A DNA stretch of 64,000 nucleotides from Aralia elata (lineage: Eukaryota > Streptophyta > Magnoliopsida > Apiales > Araliaceae), in the NCBI GenBank assembly GCA_034770075.1, contig CM068387.1, positions 78,679,971 through 78,743,970 of the forward strand, written 5' to 3'. Below, in pieces: positions 23,759-36,254 of the stretch. The stretch's first letter is position 1. Each line of letters begins with the position of its first letter. Both the position numbers and the translations under genes were made by a program. The notes below the pieces were generated by a model. The model was given only the letters and a program-made list of their open reading frames with translations, ran no database searches and was not told the origin of the DNA.

Positions 23759-25745
23759 AATTTTTGTTAAATCCTAGGTGATTAATTAATTTGCTCAATG
23801 CCCAAATCTCAAAAATCAAATTCCTATTACCAAAAAATAAAAATAAAAAACAAATTCCATTTTTCATTCCTGGTTAGTTATTAACCCAAGTTAGGTCATG
23901 TATAGGTTAGAATTTGTAGCAGCATAGAATATGTAGCACAAAAGGGTTATTAATCTTTTGAATTATTATTTATAAAAAAAAAACCCCTTTTAAGAGAGTT
24001 TGTTTCATATTCTCCACTTATATTGGAGTTTGTTTTTGATTGAATTTTTATTTTATTTTTTATAATAAAGTTTTTTTATCTTCTCATGTGAAATCTTGTT
24101 TTCTTCGTAACATGAAATTATTTTTATTCATACCGAATCGATTTTTGCCGATGAATATAGATTTGTGTAGACTTTGATGCAATATTATTAACAAAGGCAT
24201 GCTTTTTGGGTTATTCTATTGGACAATTGGTCAGATCTATAATTTTAGTTGTTTCTTGTGATATCCGTATTTCTAGAGTTGTTATAGATTTCATTAGATT
24301 TTGGCTACGATTGATCCATCATTTTAACTAATCCTTTAATTGTTATGATGGGATTATGTTTGTTTTGTTTTGTTTTATTTTTTCACTAGTAATATTTTTA
24401 TGAATTATAACGGTTTACAAATTTAATATATTTCGGTCATGTTTGTATGAAATTGATATTTCTATATTAAAAAATAATATTTTTATATGAGTTTTTTTTA
24501 CATAAATATGAAAACTCACTCATTATTTATGTAAGAGAGACTATTTTCTCATGTGAAAAAAATTAATTCTTTTTTTTTTTGCACTCAATATATTTTGGAG
24601 GATTTAAGAAAAAGAAAAGTAAAAGAGAAAAAAACAAAATACAAAATAGAGTTTTTTTATATATTGCGAAAGATTTGAGTTGAATTACGATTAGAACGTA
24701 TATTAATATATGGAATTAGATAAAATTATAAAATTGACTCACTGTATTAAAGAAATTATAAAAATATTATCAATTAAATTTAGTCACGTAACTCGCAACA
24801 AACAAATTCACGTGTAAAATAGTAATTAATATATATCATTTTATAACAACAAAAAAAAAAGTACTTTGCATTATAAAAAAATATCATGAATTATGATTCC
24901 TACTATTTGCTAGTCTAGATCTCTCCCGCAAGCAAGAAAGGGGGAGTGATGGTGGTGTAGAAAATGAGGTTGGGAAAGTACAGAGTACACACCACCCTAT
25001 ACGGCCATATCCTCTATAGTCTTCTCTTTCGGTGTTCTTTGTCCCCTAAACATTAAACCTTACAGCTGTCCCTGCATGCCTATTTCTTTCTTTATTTATC
25101 TCTAAAAAATTAAGTACAGCAATATTAATTAATTAATTTACAAAATATAAAATCTAAGTAGTAGACTAGTAGGCGTAGATTTAAAAGTCATGGTTTGAGA
25201 AAAAGAAAGAATATTATATGAAAGTGGGTCATTTGAATATCTGCTTAATTCTTTGATAAAGGCATTTAGTAGCCTTATAAACCCTGTTCTAGTCATAACT
25301 TCAGTCAAATTAATAAGCTTCAAAAGTTTTCTCTGTTAATTAAATTAAATATTTGTCACGACCGTAACAGTGAGAATTGAAAAAAAAAATATCAATCACG
25401 TAATAAAAAAGATAGAAATAATAGCATAATATTACCTTTGTTATAAACTCGGTTCTTTCTTTTTATTTGTCTTTTATATACATAATTTAATCAATCAAAC
25501 ACATTATTAATTATATTTTTTAATTTATATGTTTTCTTTTAAAATGTGAATTAAAAAAGTAATGGAGGGACTATAATTATTTTTGTAATATCCACTTATC
25601 TAATACTAGTATTAGATTTGTAGATGGTATATGATTCTCTAAGATATGATTGATCTAAATACCCCTCCTCTGGCCTCAAGCTTGACCTATTTTTAATTAT
25701 TTTAAAAAATCTACATAAAGCCCAGCCAGGTTTGAGCTATAAGCA

Positions 25746-25790
25746 ACTCTCTCTCTCTCTCTGTATTTCTATCTCTCTCTCTCTCTCAAA
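25746..25790 (+). repeat. (CT)n microsatellite in the CML 5' leader
   Basis: Two CT runs separated by GTATTTCTA, ending about 48 bp before the CML start codon. CT tracts in leaders are common in plant genes. Confidence 0.8.
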
Positions 25791-25837
25791 TATTGGTTTG
25801 AAGGTTTCTTGAATAAGCTTGTATTCCAAGTCCAAAA

Positions 25838-27384
25838 ATGGCAGATATTCTGAGTGAAGAACAAATAGTTGAGTTTCAAGAAGCCTTTAGTCTCTTCGAC
25901 AAGGATGGAGATGGTTAGTTTCTTTAATTTCCCTTTCCCTTTTCATATTGTTAATTTACTATACATTATATGCATGCATAACATAACTAATTTCTATAAA
26001 ATATATATGTTTTTTTTTCTGTGTCTCTTATTCTTTGTACTCTGTTTCTGCATTTTAATGGCAATTTCATCTTAATAAATATATGTTTAGGCTGCATTAC
26101 TGTTGAAGAATTGGCAACCGTGATAAGGTCTTTGGATCAAAATCCATCTGAGGAAGATCTTCAAGACATGATTAAGGAAGTTGATGCAGATGGAAATGGG
26201 ACAATCGAATTCGTGGAGTTCTTGAATCTTATGGCCAAGAAAATGAAGGTCAAATTTACATTTATAAGAAGAAGAAAATGATATAATTAAATTGTGTCTT
26301 ATTTTTAGATGTTTAGGCTGCATATATAATAGGTTCCTTTTAAAAAAATTCTCACTAAATCTGATGGTGGATTTGTGAATAATTTTTATCAGGAAACTGA
26401 TGCAGAGGAGGAGCTCAAAGAAGCTTTCAAAGTGTTTGACAAGGATCAAAATGGGTATATATCAGCTACTGAGGTAATTATGATCAAAAGCTAAGATGAC
26501 ATGCATAGTAATCAATCAAGTCTTATCATGCTTGTAATATTATAACAATGCGGATATATAAGTTTCTTTGGTAATCTAATAATAAAAAATAGATGATACG
26601 GTCAGAATATGTCGCTTAAAATGATAAGTATTATCAGAATAATTATAAAAATATAGTTTAATGTATATTTATTTCGATAGCATCATTTTCACTTTGATAA
26701 TATTAACACCGATAAATAATTACCCCATAAACTATGTTGATATAATTTTAATGTCAAACAATTTTTATTTTAAGTTTTTATTAAAATTGTTATGTCACAA
26801 TTATTAAATTATACTGGCACGACACTAGCTCCACTAGTTCAGACTACAAGTAACAAAAACACCAATCAAAATAGAACTACAAAAACGCGTATTTTTGGTG
26901 GCGGGTGGTAGGTGATGGGTGGTTGGCGGTGGTGATCGTCGGTGAAAATATTGTGTTTATCCTTGATTTAATTTCTATGGTTGCTATGCTAACCAAATGG
27001 GGCTTTGTGTTAAAAGATTAAAATTATTATGGATCTGTAATGTCACTGAATACATGTGTTTTAACAGCTGTTTTACATAGTTTAATAGGGTTTATACATA
27101 ATTAATTAACTACACCCCTTTCTCATGCACTGAACTTTACCTATGTTTAATTAAACAAATGGACCTGCATTTTTTATTTTAAAAATAATACATTTTTAAA
27201 ATATTCAAATAATCTTATAACATTAAAACTCTTTGATCCTGTGCAGCTGAGACACGTGATGATAAACCTAGGCGAAAAATTAACCGATGATGAGGTCGAG
27301 CAGATGATTCGAGAGGCCGACTTGGATGGTGATGGTCAAGTCAACTATGATGAATTCGTGAAGATGATGATGACCGTCGGATAA
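25838..27384 (+). CDS. CML8: Calmodulin-like protein, CML8/CML11 type, four EF-hands
   Basis: Calcium sensor that changes shape on Ca2+ binding and regulates target proteins. Exons 25838-25913, 26091-26248, 26393-26473 and 27247-27384 join at GT/AG sites (phases 1, 0, 0) to 150 residues. Four canonical EF-hand loops are visible: DKDGDGCITVEE (21-32), DADGNGTIEFVE (57-68), DKDQNGYISATE (94-105) and DLDGDGQVNYDE (130-141). All have Asp at position 1 and Glu at 12, so all should bind Ca2+. Cys27 sits at loop position 7, as in plant calmodulins. The sequence departs from true CaM (MADILSEEQIVEFQEAF, RSLDQNPSEEDL), and LRHVMINLGEKLTDDEVEQM fits the Arabidopsis CML8/CML11 branch. There is no myristoylation or prenylation site. 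Multiple introns separate it from the many intronless CMLs. The symbol is by resemblance; CML11 is an alternative. Confidence 0.92.
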
Positions 27385-28339
27385 AAGTTAATCATATGGT
27401 TGAAGATTAATTAATCATATTTATATTCGTTATTTTTTTTTTTCATAATTAATGTTTCTTAATTGTTTAGTTATTTCTTATAACTAATTAATATATCTGA
27501 TGAACAAAAATTAAAGAGTAGGATCACTTGACAAGCACCTTGTGATTCAATCTGTTCGTGATCATTGTATTCTTTCATTTCTAGTTTAATTGAAAAAAAA
27601 TGAGAGAAATAAAATTTATTAAGGGGTTGAATTCAACTTTATTTTGAGACTAGCATTGCAATGATTTTCATTTCCATTCATTTGGCTTGCACATTTTTAT
27701 GTATAATTGGACACAACAAAACAGTTAACTTACCAAATTATTAATTAAAGGGATGCTTTTTTCAAATTGTCATAGCCTTAGAAACTTATAACATCCTTAC
27801 GGCCTTCTGAGGCACCGGTTTTTTAAAAAAAATTTAAAAAAACAAAATAATATTAAAAGAAAGTGGTCTCACTTATTTTCTCTTTATTTATAAAAATACC
27901 ACCGCGGCTTTACTTGTTTTTTAAAAGAATTTTCAAAATGACGTAGTTTTAATAAAGGTATGTTATTTAAGAGATTTATATTATTTAAGAGGTATGTTTT
28001 ATATATATATATATATAAATATAAATAAATAAAGAGAAAAGAAACAAAATATGAGAAATTAACTAATGAGACTGTTACACCGTAATTAATGATTTGGTGA
28101 AAGAGTATAAAATAAGGGAATTACTAAATTTACCAGTTTTTTTGATATTTGCACTCACTATTGATCTATAGTGATGATTATCGTCGCTATACATATACAA
28201 CGACACTTAGCGGGTTGAAATATAAAAAAATTAGGTGAATTTAGTAATTTTCATAATATAAGTATCAATCTCATGCAAGTATACTAATAAATGTTAGTCT
28301 CTTTTAAATTAAGTAGATCCATTTTAATATATTTTGCAT

Positions 28340-28490
28340 AAGTCTACATACACTATTCCAAACACTACATTGCACATTCAACCATTAAAAAGTGGGACCT
28401 GACATGGATTTTCGTGTCAGGTCCCACTTTTTAATGGTTGGATGTGCAATGTAGTGTAAAATGAATTGTTTGGAGTAGTGTATGTAGATT
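28340..28490. repeat. 151-bp foldback MITE
   Basis: AAGTCTACATACACTATTCC pairs with GGAGTAGTGTATGTAGATT, and the inner arms CCATTAAAAAGTGGGACCTG and CAGGTCCCACTTTTTAATGG pair perfectly around a short loop near 28415. One arm has a 14-bp insertion. ATTTTAATATATTTT lies on both sides (28321 and ~28509), which may be coincidental. Confidence 0.8.
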
Positions 28491-29400
28491 TATTCTTTTT
28501 GACCCTATTTTAATATATTTTTGAATTCGGTCACTATGAAGTTAACTTCATGGTAAGTTGATCAATTGACCTCTCGACCTGCGTATCGACACTGTATTGG
28601 TCAATTAAACAAAATTAACTTTATGCTAACTATTCTCTTTTTTTTTTATAAACAAAATATTTTGCACCTTTGAGGACGGATAAGATTGCGGTCATTATCT
28701 CCAAATCTATCTGTTCTACTCTAAATCCTCACCGACTCATTCTCCTATAACTTGTCAATTCAGTTTTCAATTTGAATTTGGTTTAGTCTATTCAATTCTA
28801 CGTACGTTAACGTTCGTTTCGTTTACATTGAAATTTCAAGCTTTTTTGGTTCTTGTACTTGACTTTGACTAAACCACTCAATGGTTGAACGTGTGAATCG
28901 GCTACAACAACTTTGAACATAATAAACCTTTTATTTTTTCAAGGAGGAACATAAAATTAAGCTGTAGCGGTAGTCATTTCCCACGTCATTATCATAAACC
29001 ATTTTTTTTTTATATATATATTGAACGAGTCCTATTAGCCACTTCTTGTTTCTTAACCACGAATTTATTTATGTGAACTTTGTTCAATTTTGTAGTATTC
29101 ATGCGTCTCAAAATAAGGGGAGATATAGTATTCCTTCCGCTTCAAAATATAAGTCAGTTATTGATTTTTTAAAATTAATTTAAGATATTTTTAAATTCAA
29201 AACTGATATGATTTTTATTAATTTTGATCAATACAGTGATGACTACCGTAAATTATCTAAAAAATAATACTTATCGTAAGATTTATAGTTTCGTAATTAT
29301 TAATGAATTATCTTAATTTTGAGTTTAAAAATATATTAAAATGACTTTCAAAAGTTAATACTGATATTATAATTTGCGTTAAATTAGCTAATGTATTTAA

Positions 29401-29545
29401 ATTAATGGGCTGCTTTCTTTGAATAGGTTAATATCAATGGGCTGCTTTCTTTAATCAGTTAACCTTAATGGGATGATTTCTTTAATCAGTTAACCTTAAT
29501 GGGATGATTTCTTTAATCAGTAAACATTAATGGGCTGCTTAAGTT
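29401..29545. repeat. 31-bp minisatellite, ~4.5 copies
   Basis: Unit TTAATGGGATGATTTCTTTA followed by ATCAGTTAACC. Two central copies are identical and the outer ones read GGGCTGC in place of GGGATGA. Confidence 0.85.
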
Positions 29546-30795
29546 CCTAGCCAATTCTGGACCAGGCCAGTTTAATGCCAGGCGGTCTGAGCCAAAATTG
29601 GGCTGGGCCAGGTCTAAACCAGCACCCCGATTCAATTAGTCACCTATGCGTTTTCAGACCATGTGAATGAAGTTACCTGAATTGCAATCAAATTTTTTGG
29701 GGGTAAAGAGTCAGTTAGGTGGATAAGTATTAGTGATAAATTTTTCTGTATATATGTGTAATAAGTGGAGCTCTTTTATAATCATACCAATCTTATGTAT
29801 TGATAAGTTTTGTAATTATAATTCGACATAAATTTATCGCAATTCATAACATGATTCTAATATAAATGTTATTTTAATTTTTATAATGTCATAACTAATG
29901 TTTTCATTATTTTCAAACTATCCCTATAATCAATTTTACTTAAAATTAGTCAATCATATCACCTCGGTATTTAAGAAAAAAAAAAGTCAGTCTGTACACT
30001 AAAATATAAAAAAATGATATTTCACAAGTAATATTTGTTATTTTCAAACTCTCTCGTACGAGTATGTAATCTATTTACTATTTGAGAAGAATATTGTAAA
30101 AATATCAATTCTCAAAATCTTCAAACAAAGGGGTAAAACATCAACACAATAAAGAGAAAATTGAGTATTTTGCCCTCTTAAACAACCATATGATATGGCA
30201 CATGACTGACTAATTTGACCAAAATTAATCATAAAGAATAATTTTACAAAAAATAAATTTTAAAATACACAACATTAATTATGACAATATAAAAATTAAG
30301 ATATTATATTTATATTACAATTTAGTATTAATATGAAGGAACAATTTTACGATAAATCCAATAAACACTGCGTGCACCAATTTCTTGAAATAATCAAGGC
30401 TATTGCAAATGAGCCCAGCGGAGTCCAAAGACACCCTTATTTTGTCTCAACTTCTCTGCTACACAAGTTTAAAAAATTCCACATAATTCGCAGTATGCTT
30501 ATATTCCTTATGTTCCAAAATTAAAAATGACTTGTTAAAGTAAATTTATGAATTCTAAATTTTAATATCAATATGGCTTCGTTCAAATTTTGAAAACAAT
30601 AAATATAATAATTAATAATACTTTAAAATTTTGTTTACAATTGTAATTGCTTATATTAAAATTAAATAATTTCGTATTAGTTTTAAATTTTAAGATTTTT
30701 TGAACTGATTTTTAAAATGTCAAATTGATGGTGTTATTGAATACCAGCAAGACATCCTCGTACACCTATAAATCAAATAAAATTGAACCTTTATA

Positions 30796-31016
30796 CTCCC
30801 CCCGTCTCATAATATATAACGTTTTAGATGATTTTATTTTTCTTAAATTATTTGACGTTTTACATAATTTAGGAGAATTAACCACAATTTTTTCAAAATT
30901 ACACTTCATTGGAAAATGTTACGGTAAATGATATTATAGACAATTAATACTATACAATCATTTCCTTAATTCTTGTGCACAACTCTAAAACGTCAAATAT
31001 TATGGGACGAATGGAA
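30796..31016. mobile_element. Stowaway-type MITE (221 bp)
   Basis: Flanked by TA, left end CTCCCCCCGTCTCATAATAT, right end inverted TTCCATTCGTCCCATAATAT. Subterminal AACGTTTTAGA / ACGTCAAATATT blocks also pair. TA target and CTCCCTCCGTCCC-like ends are hallmarks of plant Stowaway elements. Confidence 0.8.
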
Positions 31017-32004
31017 TACCATGTAAAAATTTTTAGCCGAATTATGATTACGACGTACGTGCATAAATGAGATAAATAAAAATTAAAAAAAAATTATTTT
31101 AATTTATTTTATTTTATCATATATATTTTTACGTTAATCGCAATTCAACTTTATAAAGTATTATTTATTTGACGAAATTTAGGTCTCACCTAAATAAAAA
31201 GTATTGCGTGTTTTAACAAATACCAAGTCGACATATAATAAGCGGCTATAAACAATTAAACCGGCCCATCAAGTACGTGTGTATCAATTGTTGTCAAACG
31301 TGTATGAGACCATTAATATGCCGTTAACCTCTGGGAATTCACACCGTCCTCACAAAATTTTGCTTAACACCGAAGCAAGATCCTTTTTTATTTTCAAAAG
31401 TTTTTTCCTTTATAATTTATAAATGAATTACTCTCCTTAGCTAGCTAGCAAGCCAACGAGGTCACACGTTCGAATCGCCTTTTCGCCTACAATTAATAGG
31501 CAAAATACGCGGTGCAAAGTACGTGTACGTCATCTCATCCAAATCTTTAATCCTCTGTATTTCTTAAACCGCCGCAACTCATTTTCCTATTTTATCGACT
31601 ATTTTATTTACAGCTGACATTTCTCATTTCTGAGCAATTTCCAAAAGAAAATTACAGGAAGCTCAGTGTTGCCTTCTCCCGTCTGTCCTTTTATTACATT
31701 CTTGCGATGCAAGCTATCCCTGTATATAATTAACCATGCACTGCCATTGCTAAAAGAACAAATATTTCTCTCATAAGTTCTTGATTTCATTCATCTATTC
31801 AATATTCTTGTCGTCATCCAAATTCTTTGCTTGCAGCTACATTTTGTCGCATTGTAGTTTTCACGATTTTCCCTACTCAGACACTGCTATTTGCGCGAGC
31901 CTTGTTCACTCTATTTGTGTGCGTTGTTCACTCAGTACGAGGCTCTTTTAGTGAACCTTTGTAAGTTCACTACTTTACCTTTAGATACATAGGAATTAGG
32001 AAAC

Positions 32005-35000
32005 ATGTCTGCTATAATCTATTTAAACTTTCAAGGCATGGAATCCCTGCAAAAATTGCAGCCCATCACCCTAAGTCCCCTCAACAAAAAGAGATGGCAC
32101 TTGGCTTTTGCAACCATCTATTCTTTAAGAGCCTTTTCTCACTTCAACAAATCTGTATCCAAAAACTACATCAAAATCCCATCTGATCAAACAGTTGTCG
32201 TCAACGTAGTTCCCCCTAGCTTTCCAAATATCAATCAGTCGAGTCTCACTCAACTAGTTAAGGACAAAAATCTACAACACCTTGTAAAATTTGGTGGTGT
32301 TAAAGGTTTAGCTTCTGTTCTCAAAACAAATATCGAGCATGGAATACATGCGGATTCTGATGATATTTCGCGTAGACAAGAAGCCTTTGGCACCAATACA
32401 TATCGCAGGCCGCCTACAAAAAGTTTCTTCAGCTTTGTTTGGGAAGCTCTAAAAGATCCAACCATTCTCATTCTCCTAGTTTGTGCTGCACTTTCTCTTG
32501 GTTTTGGCATGAAAGAAGATGGACCAAAAGAAGGATGGTATGATGGTGGCAGCATATTTGTTGCAGTCTTTCTTGTAATCTCTGTATCAGCAATAAGTAA
32601 CTTTAGGCAAAACAGACAATTTGAAAAATTGTCAAAAGTTAGCAACAATATTCAAGTAGAAGTTGTAAGAAATGGAAGGAGGCAGCAAGTTTCAGTGTTT
32701 GATATTGTTGTTGGGGATGTTGTTTGCTTGAAAATTGGTGATCAAGTGCCTGCGGATGGGCTGTTTTTAGACGGGCATTCGTTACAAGTGGATGAATCAA
32801 GCATGACAGGGGAAAGTGACCATGTGGAAGTTGATCATGACAAGAATCCATTCTTGTTTTCTGGCACAAAGGTAGCTGATGGATATGCTAAATTGTTGGT
32901 CACTTCTGTTGGGATGAACACTACGTGGGGCGAAATGATGAGTACAATTAGCCAAGATTCAAGTGATGAAACGCCCCTACAAGCTAGGCTCAACAAGCTC
33001 ACATCATCAATAGGTAAAATTGGTTTAGGAGTTGCTTTTTTGGTTCTTGTAGTCTTGTTGGTTCGATTTTTTACAGGGAATACGAAGGATGAAAATGGGA
33101 AAACGGAGTATAATGGCAGCAAGACTAAGGTTGATGATGTGATCAATGGTGTTGTGGGTATTATTGCTGCTGCTGTTACTATTGTTGTGGTTGCAATTCC
33201 TGAGGGATTGCCGCTGGCCGTGACACTTACACTTGCTTATTCAATGAAGAGAATGATGAAGGATCAGGCTATGGTGAGGAAGCTCTCTGCTTGTGAGACT
33301 ATGGGCTCTGCCACCACCATTTGTACAGACAAAACGGGGACCCTCACGATGAATAAGATGAAGGTGACAAAGTTTTGGCTCGGCCTAGAATCTATGGAAG
33401 AAAAGAGTTCCACTTTTATATCTTCCAATGTTCTGGAATTGCTCCACCAAGGAGTTGGTTTGAACACAACTGGTGGTGTTTACAAGCCCATTTCAGGATC
33501 TGAATTTGAATTCTCAGGCAGTCCTACGGAAAAAGCTATTCTTTCTTGGGCTGTTCTTGAATTGAATATGGATATGGAGGAACTGAAAGGGAGTTCTAAT
33601 CTTTTGCATGTTGAAGCATTCAATTCGGAGAAGAAAAGAAGTGGAATATTAATGAAGAAAAATGGAGATAACACAGTCCATGTGCATTGGAAAGGAGCTG
33701 CAGAGATGATATTATCAACGTGCTCTCGCTATTATGATTCCCATGGCAACATGAAAGCTTTGGATGATACTGAAAGGGTGAAATTTGATCAACTTATTCA
33801 AGGTATGGCTGCAAGTAGTCTAAGATGCATTGCTTTTGCACATACCCAAGTGTCAGTACATGAACATAAAGACGGAAACATGCACCCAAAATTGAAAGAC
33901 AACAGCTTGACCCTTTTGGGGCTAGTTGGTATTAAGGATCCATGTCGACCTGGTGTGAGAAAAGCTGTTCAAGATTGTCAATACGCTGGAGTAAACGTGA
34001 AAATGATCACTGGAGACAATATTTTTACTGCAAGAGCTATAGCCACTGAATGCGGGATACTTGGGCCTGATCAGGACATGGATAGTGGAGCAGTGGTTGA
34101 GGGTGTGGAATTTCGGAATTATACCCCAGAGGAGAGAATAGAAAAGGTCGATAAAATCTGTGTGATGGCTAGATCCTCTCCTTTCGACAAGCTTCTAATG
34201 GTACAATGCCTTAAACAGAAAGGCCACGTGGTTGCAGTCACTGGTGATGGAACAAATGATGCACCAGCATTAAAAGAAGCTGATATAGGTCTTTCAATGG
34301 GAATCCAAGGCACCGAAGTTGCGAAAGAGTGCTCAGATATTGTTATTTTGGATGATAATTTCGCGTCTGTGACAACTGTTTTGAGATGGGGAAGATGTGT
34401 CTACAACAACATACAAAAATTCATTCAGTTCCAACTCACAGTAAACGTGGCAGCTCTTGTAATCAACTTTGTGGCAGCTATTTCAGACGGTGAAGTACCA
34501 TTAACAGCAGTTCAATTATTGTGGGTAAATCTTATTATGGACACATTAGGCGCTCTTGCTCTCGCCACTGAGCAGCCAACCAAGGAGCTAATGGACAAGC
34601 GGCCTGTAGGGCGTACAGAGCCACTAATATCAAACATTATGTGGAGAAACTTAATAGCTCAAGCGTTGTATCAAATAGTCATTCTCTTGACCTTACAGTT
34701 TGGAGGAGAAGCAATCTTCAATGTCAATGAAAAGGTAAAAGACACTTTGATCTTCAATACCTTTGTTCTTTGCCAAGTTTTCAACGAGTTCAACGCAAGG
34801 AAACTTGAAAAGAAGAATGTTTTTGAGGGTATACACAAGAACAAGTTGTTTCTAGGAATTATTGGGATTACCATTGTTCTTCAAGTTGTGATGGTAGAAT
34901 TTCTAAAGAAGTTTGCAGATACAGAAAGGTTGAATTGGGGGCAATGGGGAGCATGTATTGGTATTGCTGTTGTGTCTTGGCCTATTGGTTTTCTGGTGAA

Positions 35001-35091
35001 GTTCATACCTGTTCCAGAGAAGCCATTTTTCAGCTTTCTAAAGTGGCAGAGCCTAAAGAACATCTGTATAGACAAAAAAACAAGATATTAA
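32005..35091 (+). CDS. ACA12: Autoinhibited plasma-membrane-type Ca2+-ATPase (P2B), ACA12/13-like
   Basis: P-type pump that exports Ca2+ from the cytosol using ATP, normally held off by its N-terminus until Ca2+/calmodulin binds. It is a single uninterrupted frame of 1028 residues. Arabidopsis ACA12/ACA13 are the intronless branch, which fits. The N-terminal calmodulin-binding autoinhibitory segment KKRWHLAFATIYSLRAF is near residues 28-44. Other landmarks are TGES (268-271, dephosphorylation loop), PEGLP (399-403, Ca2+ site in TM4), the phosphorylated Asp442 in DKTGTLT, KGAAE (563-567, nucleotide binding) and TGDGTNDAP (746-754). The C-terminal membrane domain includes LLWVNLIMDTLGALALAT and ends in a short basic tail. 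A second in-frame ATG at 32038 (MESLQKLQ) could be the true start and would give 1017 residues. All catalytic residues are intact. Damaged fragments of this gene or a paralogue lie at 35376, 39220 and 39552. Confidence 0.95.
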   Translation: MSAIIYLNFQGMESLQKLQPITLSPLNKKRWHLAFATIYSLRAFSHFNKSVSKNYIKIPSDQTVVVNVVPPSFPNINQSSLTQLVKDKNLQHLVKFGGVKGLASVLKTNIEHGIHADSDDISRRQEAFGTNTYRRPPTKSFFSFVWEALKDPTILILLVCAALSLGFGMKEDGPKEGWYDGGSIFVAVFLVISVSAISNFRQNRQFEKLSKVSNNIQVEVVRNGRRQQVSVFDIVVGDVVCLKIGDQVPADGLFLDGHSLQVDESSMTGESDHVEVDHDKNPFLFSGTKVADGYAKLLVTSVGMNTTWGEMMSTISQDSSDETPLQARLNKLTSSIGKIGLGVAFLVLVVLLVRFFTGNTKDENGKTEYNGSKTKVDDVINGVVGIIAAAVTIVVVAIPEGLPLAVTLTLAYSMKRMMKDQAMVRKLSACETMGSATTICTDKTGTLTMNKMKVTKFWLGLESMEEKSSTFISSNVLELLHQGVGLNTTGGVYKPISGSEFEFSGSPTEKAILSWAVLELNMDMEELKGSSNLLHVEAFNSEKKRSGILMKKNGDNTVHVHWKGAAEMILSTCSRYYDSHGNMKALDDTERVKFDQLIQGMAASSLRCIAFAHTQVSVHEHKDGNMHPKLKDNSLTLLGLVGIKDPCRPGVRKAVQDCQYAGVNVKMITGDNIFTARAIATECGILGPDQDMDSGAVVEGVEFRNYTPEERIEKVDKICVMARSSPFDKLLMVQCLKQKGHVVAVTGDGTNDAPALKEADIGLSMGIQGTEVAKECSDIVILDDNFASVTTVLRWGRCVYNNIQKFIQFQLTVNVAALVINFVAAISDGEVPLTAVQLLWVNLIMDTLGALALATEQPTKELMDKRPVGRTEPLISNIMWRNLIAQALYQIVILLTLQFGGEAIFNVNEKVKDTLIFNTFVLCQVFNEFNARKLEKKNVFEGIHKNKLFLGIIGITIVLQVVMVEFLKKFADTERLNWGQWGACIGIAVVSWPIGFLVKFIPVPEKPFFSFLKWQSLKNICIDKKTRY

Positions 35092-35375
35092 ATTAGGAGA
35101 TTCATTAGAAGCTGTTAATAATTCTATTGTTTATTTTTTATTAGTCATGTCTTTTATTTGGTAATTCATTTTACATCGTATACTGTATTTAAGTATTAAT
35201 TACATTTATAAAGTCTCTCCAGTTTTCCAATATTAAGACACTATGCCAGCTCTAATACATTTTGATAGTTTGGAGTATATATGGAGACACAATAGTCTAT
35301 CCTATTTTATGTTTATATAGTTTCAAAAATTTTGTATATCATTAGTTTGCAGGTGATGTACGTACTTACTTCTTT

Positions 35376-35466
35376 GAGAGAAGCCATTTTCAGCTTTCTA
35401 AAGTTGCAGAACTTGAAGAACATCTACAAAAGATAGACAACATATCAAAATATTAGATTCATAAAA
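35376..35466 (+). pseudogene. ACA 3'-end fragment (tandem partial duplicate)
   Basis: Repeats the last ~70 coding bases and start of the 3' flank of the pump gene: GAGAAGCCATTTTCAGCTTT, then AAAGAACATCT-like and AGATAGACAA-like blocks, about 285 bp after the pump stop codon. A one-base loss in the T run and several substitutions break the frame. No upstream coding sequence accompanies it. Confidence 0.75.
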
Positions 35467-36254
35467 CTATTAGACAATGCTGCCTAGCATGCCTGTAAAA
35501 AAATTATACAGATTATACAACAAAATCTGTGTCATTGTTTTACAAGTTCAGTTATTTTTAATCAAACAAGAAATTATTTGAAGCTTTGTGTGGTATGATC
35601 AACAATCCAACCAGAGTAATATCTTCAACTATACTCATATATGGGGAGCAATTTTTGAGCCTTCATAACGCATAAGAAATATTTATTGCTTTCTTCAGCA
35701 ATCAAACTTGTAATTTTCCTAAATCTGTTCCTCTAAAACAACACATTACACCAGACAGAATATAGTTTCAAGTTTTGAACTTTGTACCCTTTTTTCAATA
35801 CATGCTTTATCAATTTTTCTAATCACTAGTTCTGAAATTCATCATATATGTTACTAGTAATTCGTTATTTTAACAAACAGATGGCATGCTACATGAGAAA
35901 TTGATGCGATCATGCGACTGAAAGAGAAAATTGATCACATATGAAAAAAAATCCAAGTAAGAAGGCAATTTAGGCAAGAGAATAAATATAAAGAAATCAG
36001 AAAAGTTGATCAGTAGAAAATTTGGCTCACCCGAAAATTATTTGAGCATAACAGGGAGGCAAGTTTTATGAAGGTGAGGCCTCTATGCCTATGTGATTGA
36101 GCTAGGCAAGCGCAACCAACAATGTGAAAATGGAATACTTAATTATATATTTGTTAAAATACAAATCGCCGAACAAATCTCGGGTTAAATTCTATGTACG
36201 AATCAAATCAAATCTATCCAAGATATTCCTTCTTGGACTAGATTGAGACTAAGA

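Larger units (their letters stand above)
20859..25745. other. Gene-free spacer between VTE3 and CML
   Basis: AT-rich, with hairpin elements at 23495-23634 and 23672-23758 described separately. Near 22330-22395 the minus strand carries GGGTTCGATTCTCACTT, like the B box of a tRNA-derived SINE, but no target duplication was found. Nothing coding. Confidence 0.45.
27385..32004. other. Gene-free spacer between CML and the Ca2+-ATPase
   Basis: Contains the CML 3' region, several MITEs and a minisatellite listed separately, a degenerate mariner-type MITE at about 29128-29363 and another at about 30505-30720. The final ~400 bp form the leader and promoter of the pump gene. No further gene is supported. 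Confidence 0.5.

Noticed and set aside
28321..28523. ATTTTAATATATTTT on both sides of the 28340 hairpin as a target duplication
   Set aside because: Too long and low-complexity, and not adjacent to the hairpin ends on the right side.
31440..31500. tRNA- or SINE-like B box (ACGTTCGAATCGCC)
   Set aside because: No convincing A box at the right distance, no cloverleaf and no target duplication.
32250..35075. Several minus-strand frames opposite the Ca2+-ATPase
   Set aside because: All are shadows of the long conserved plus-strand gene.
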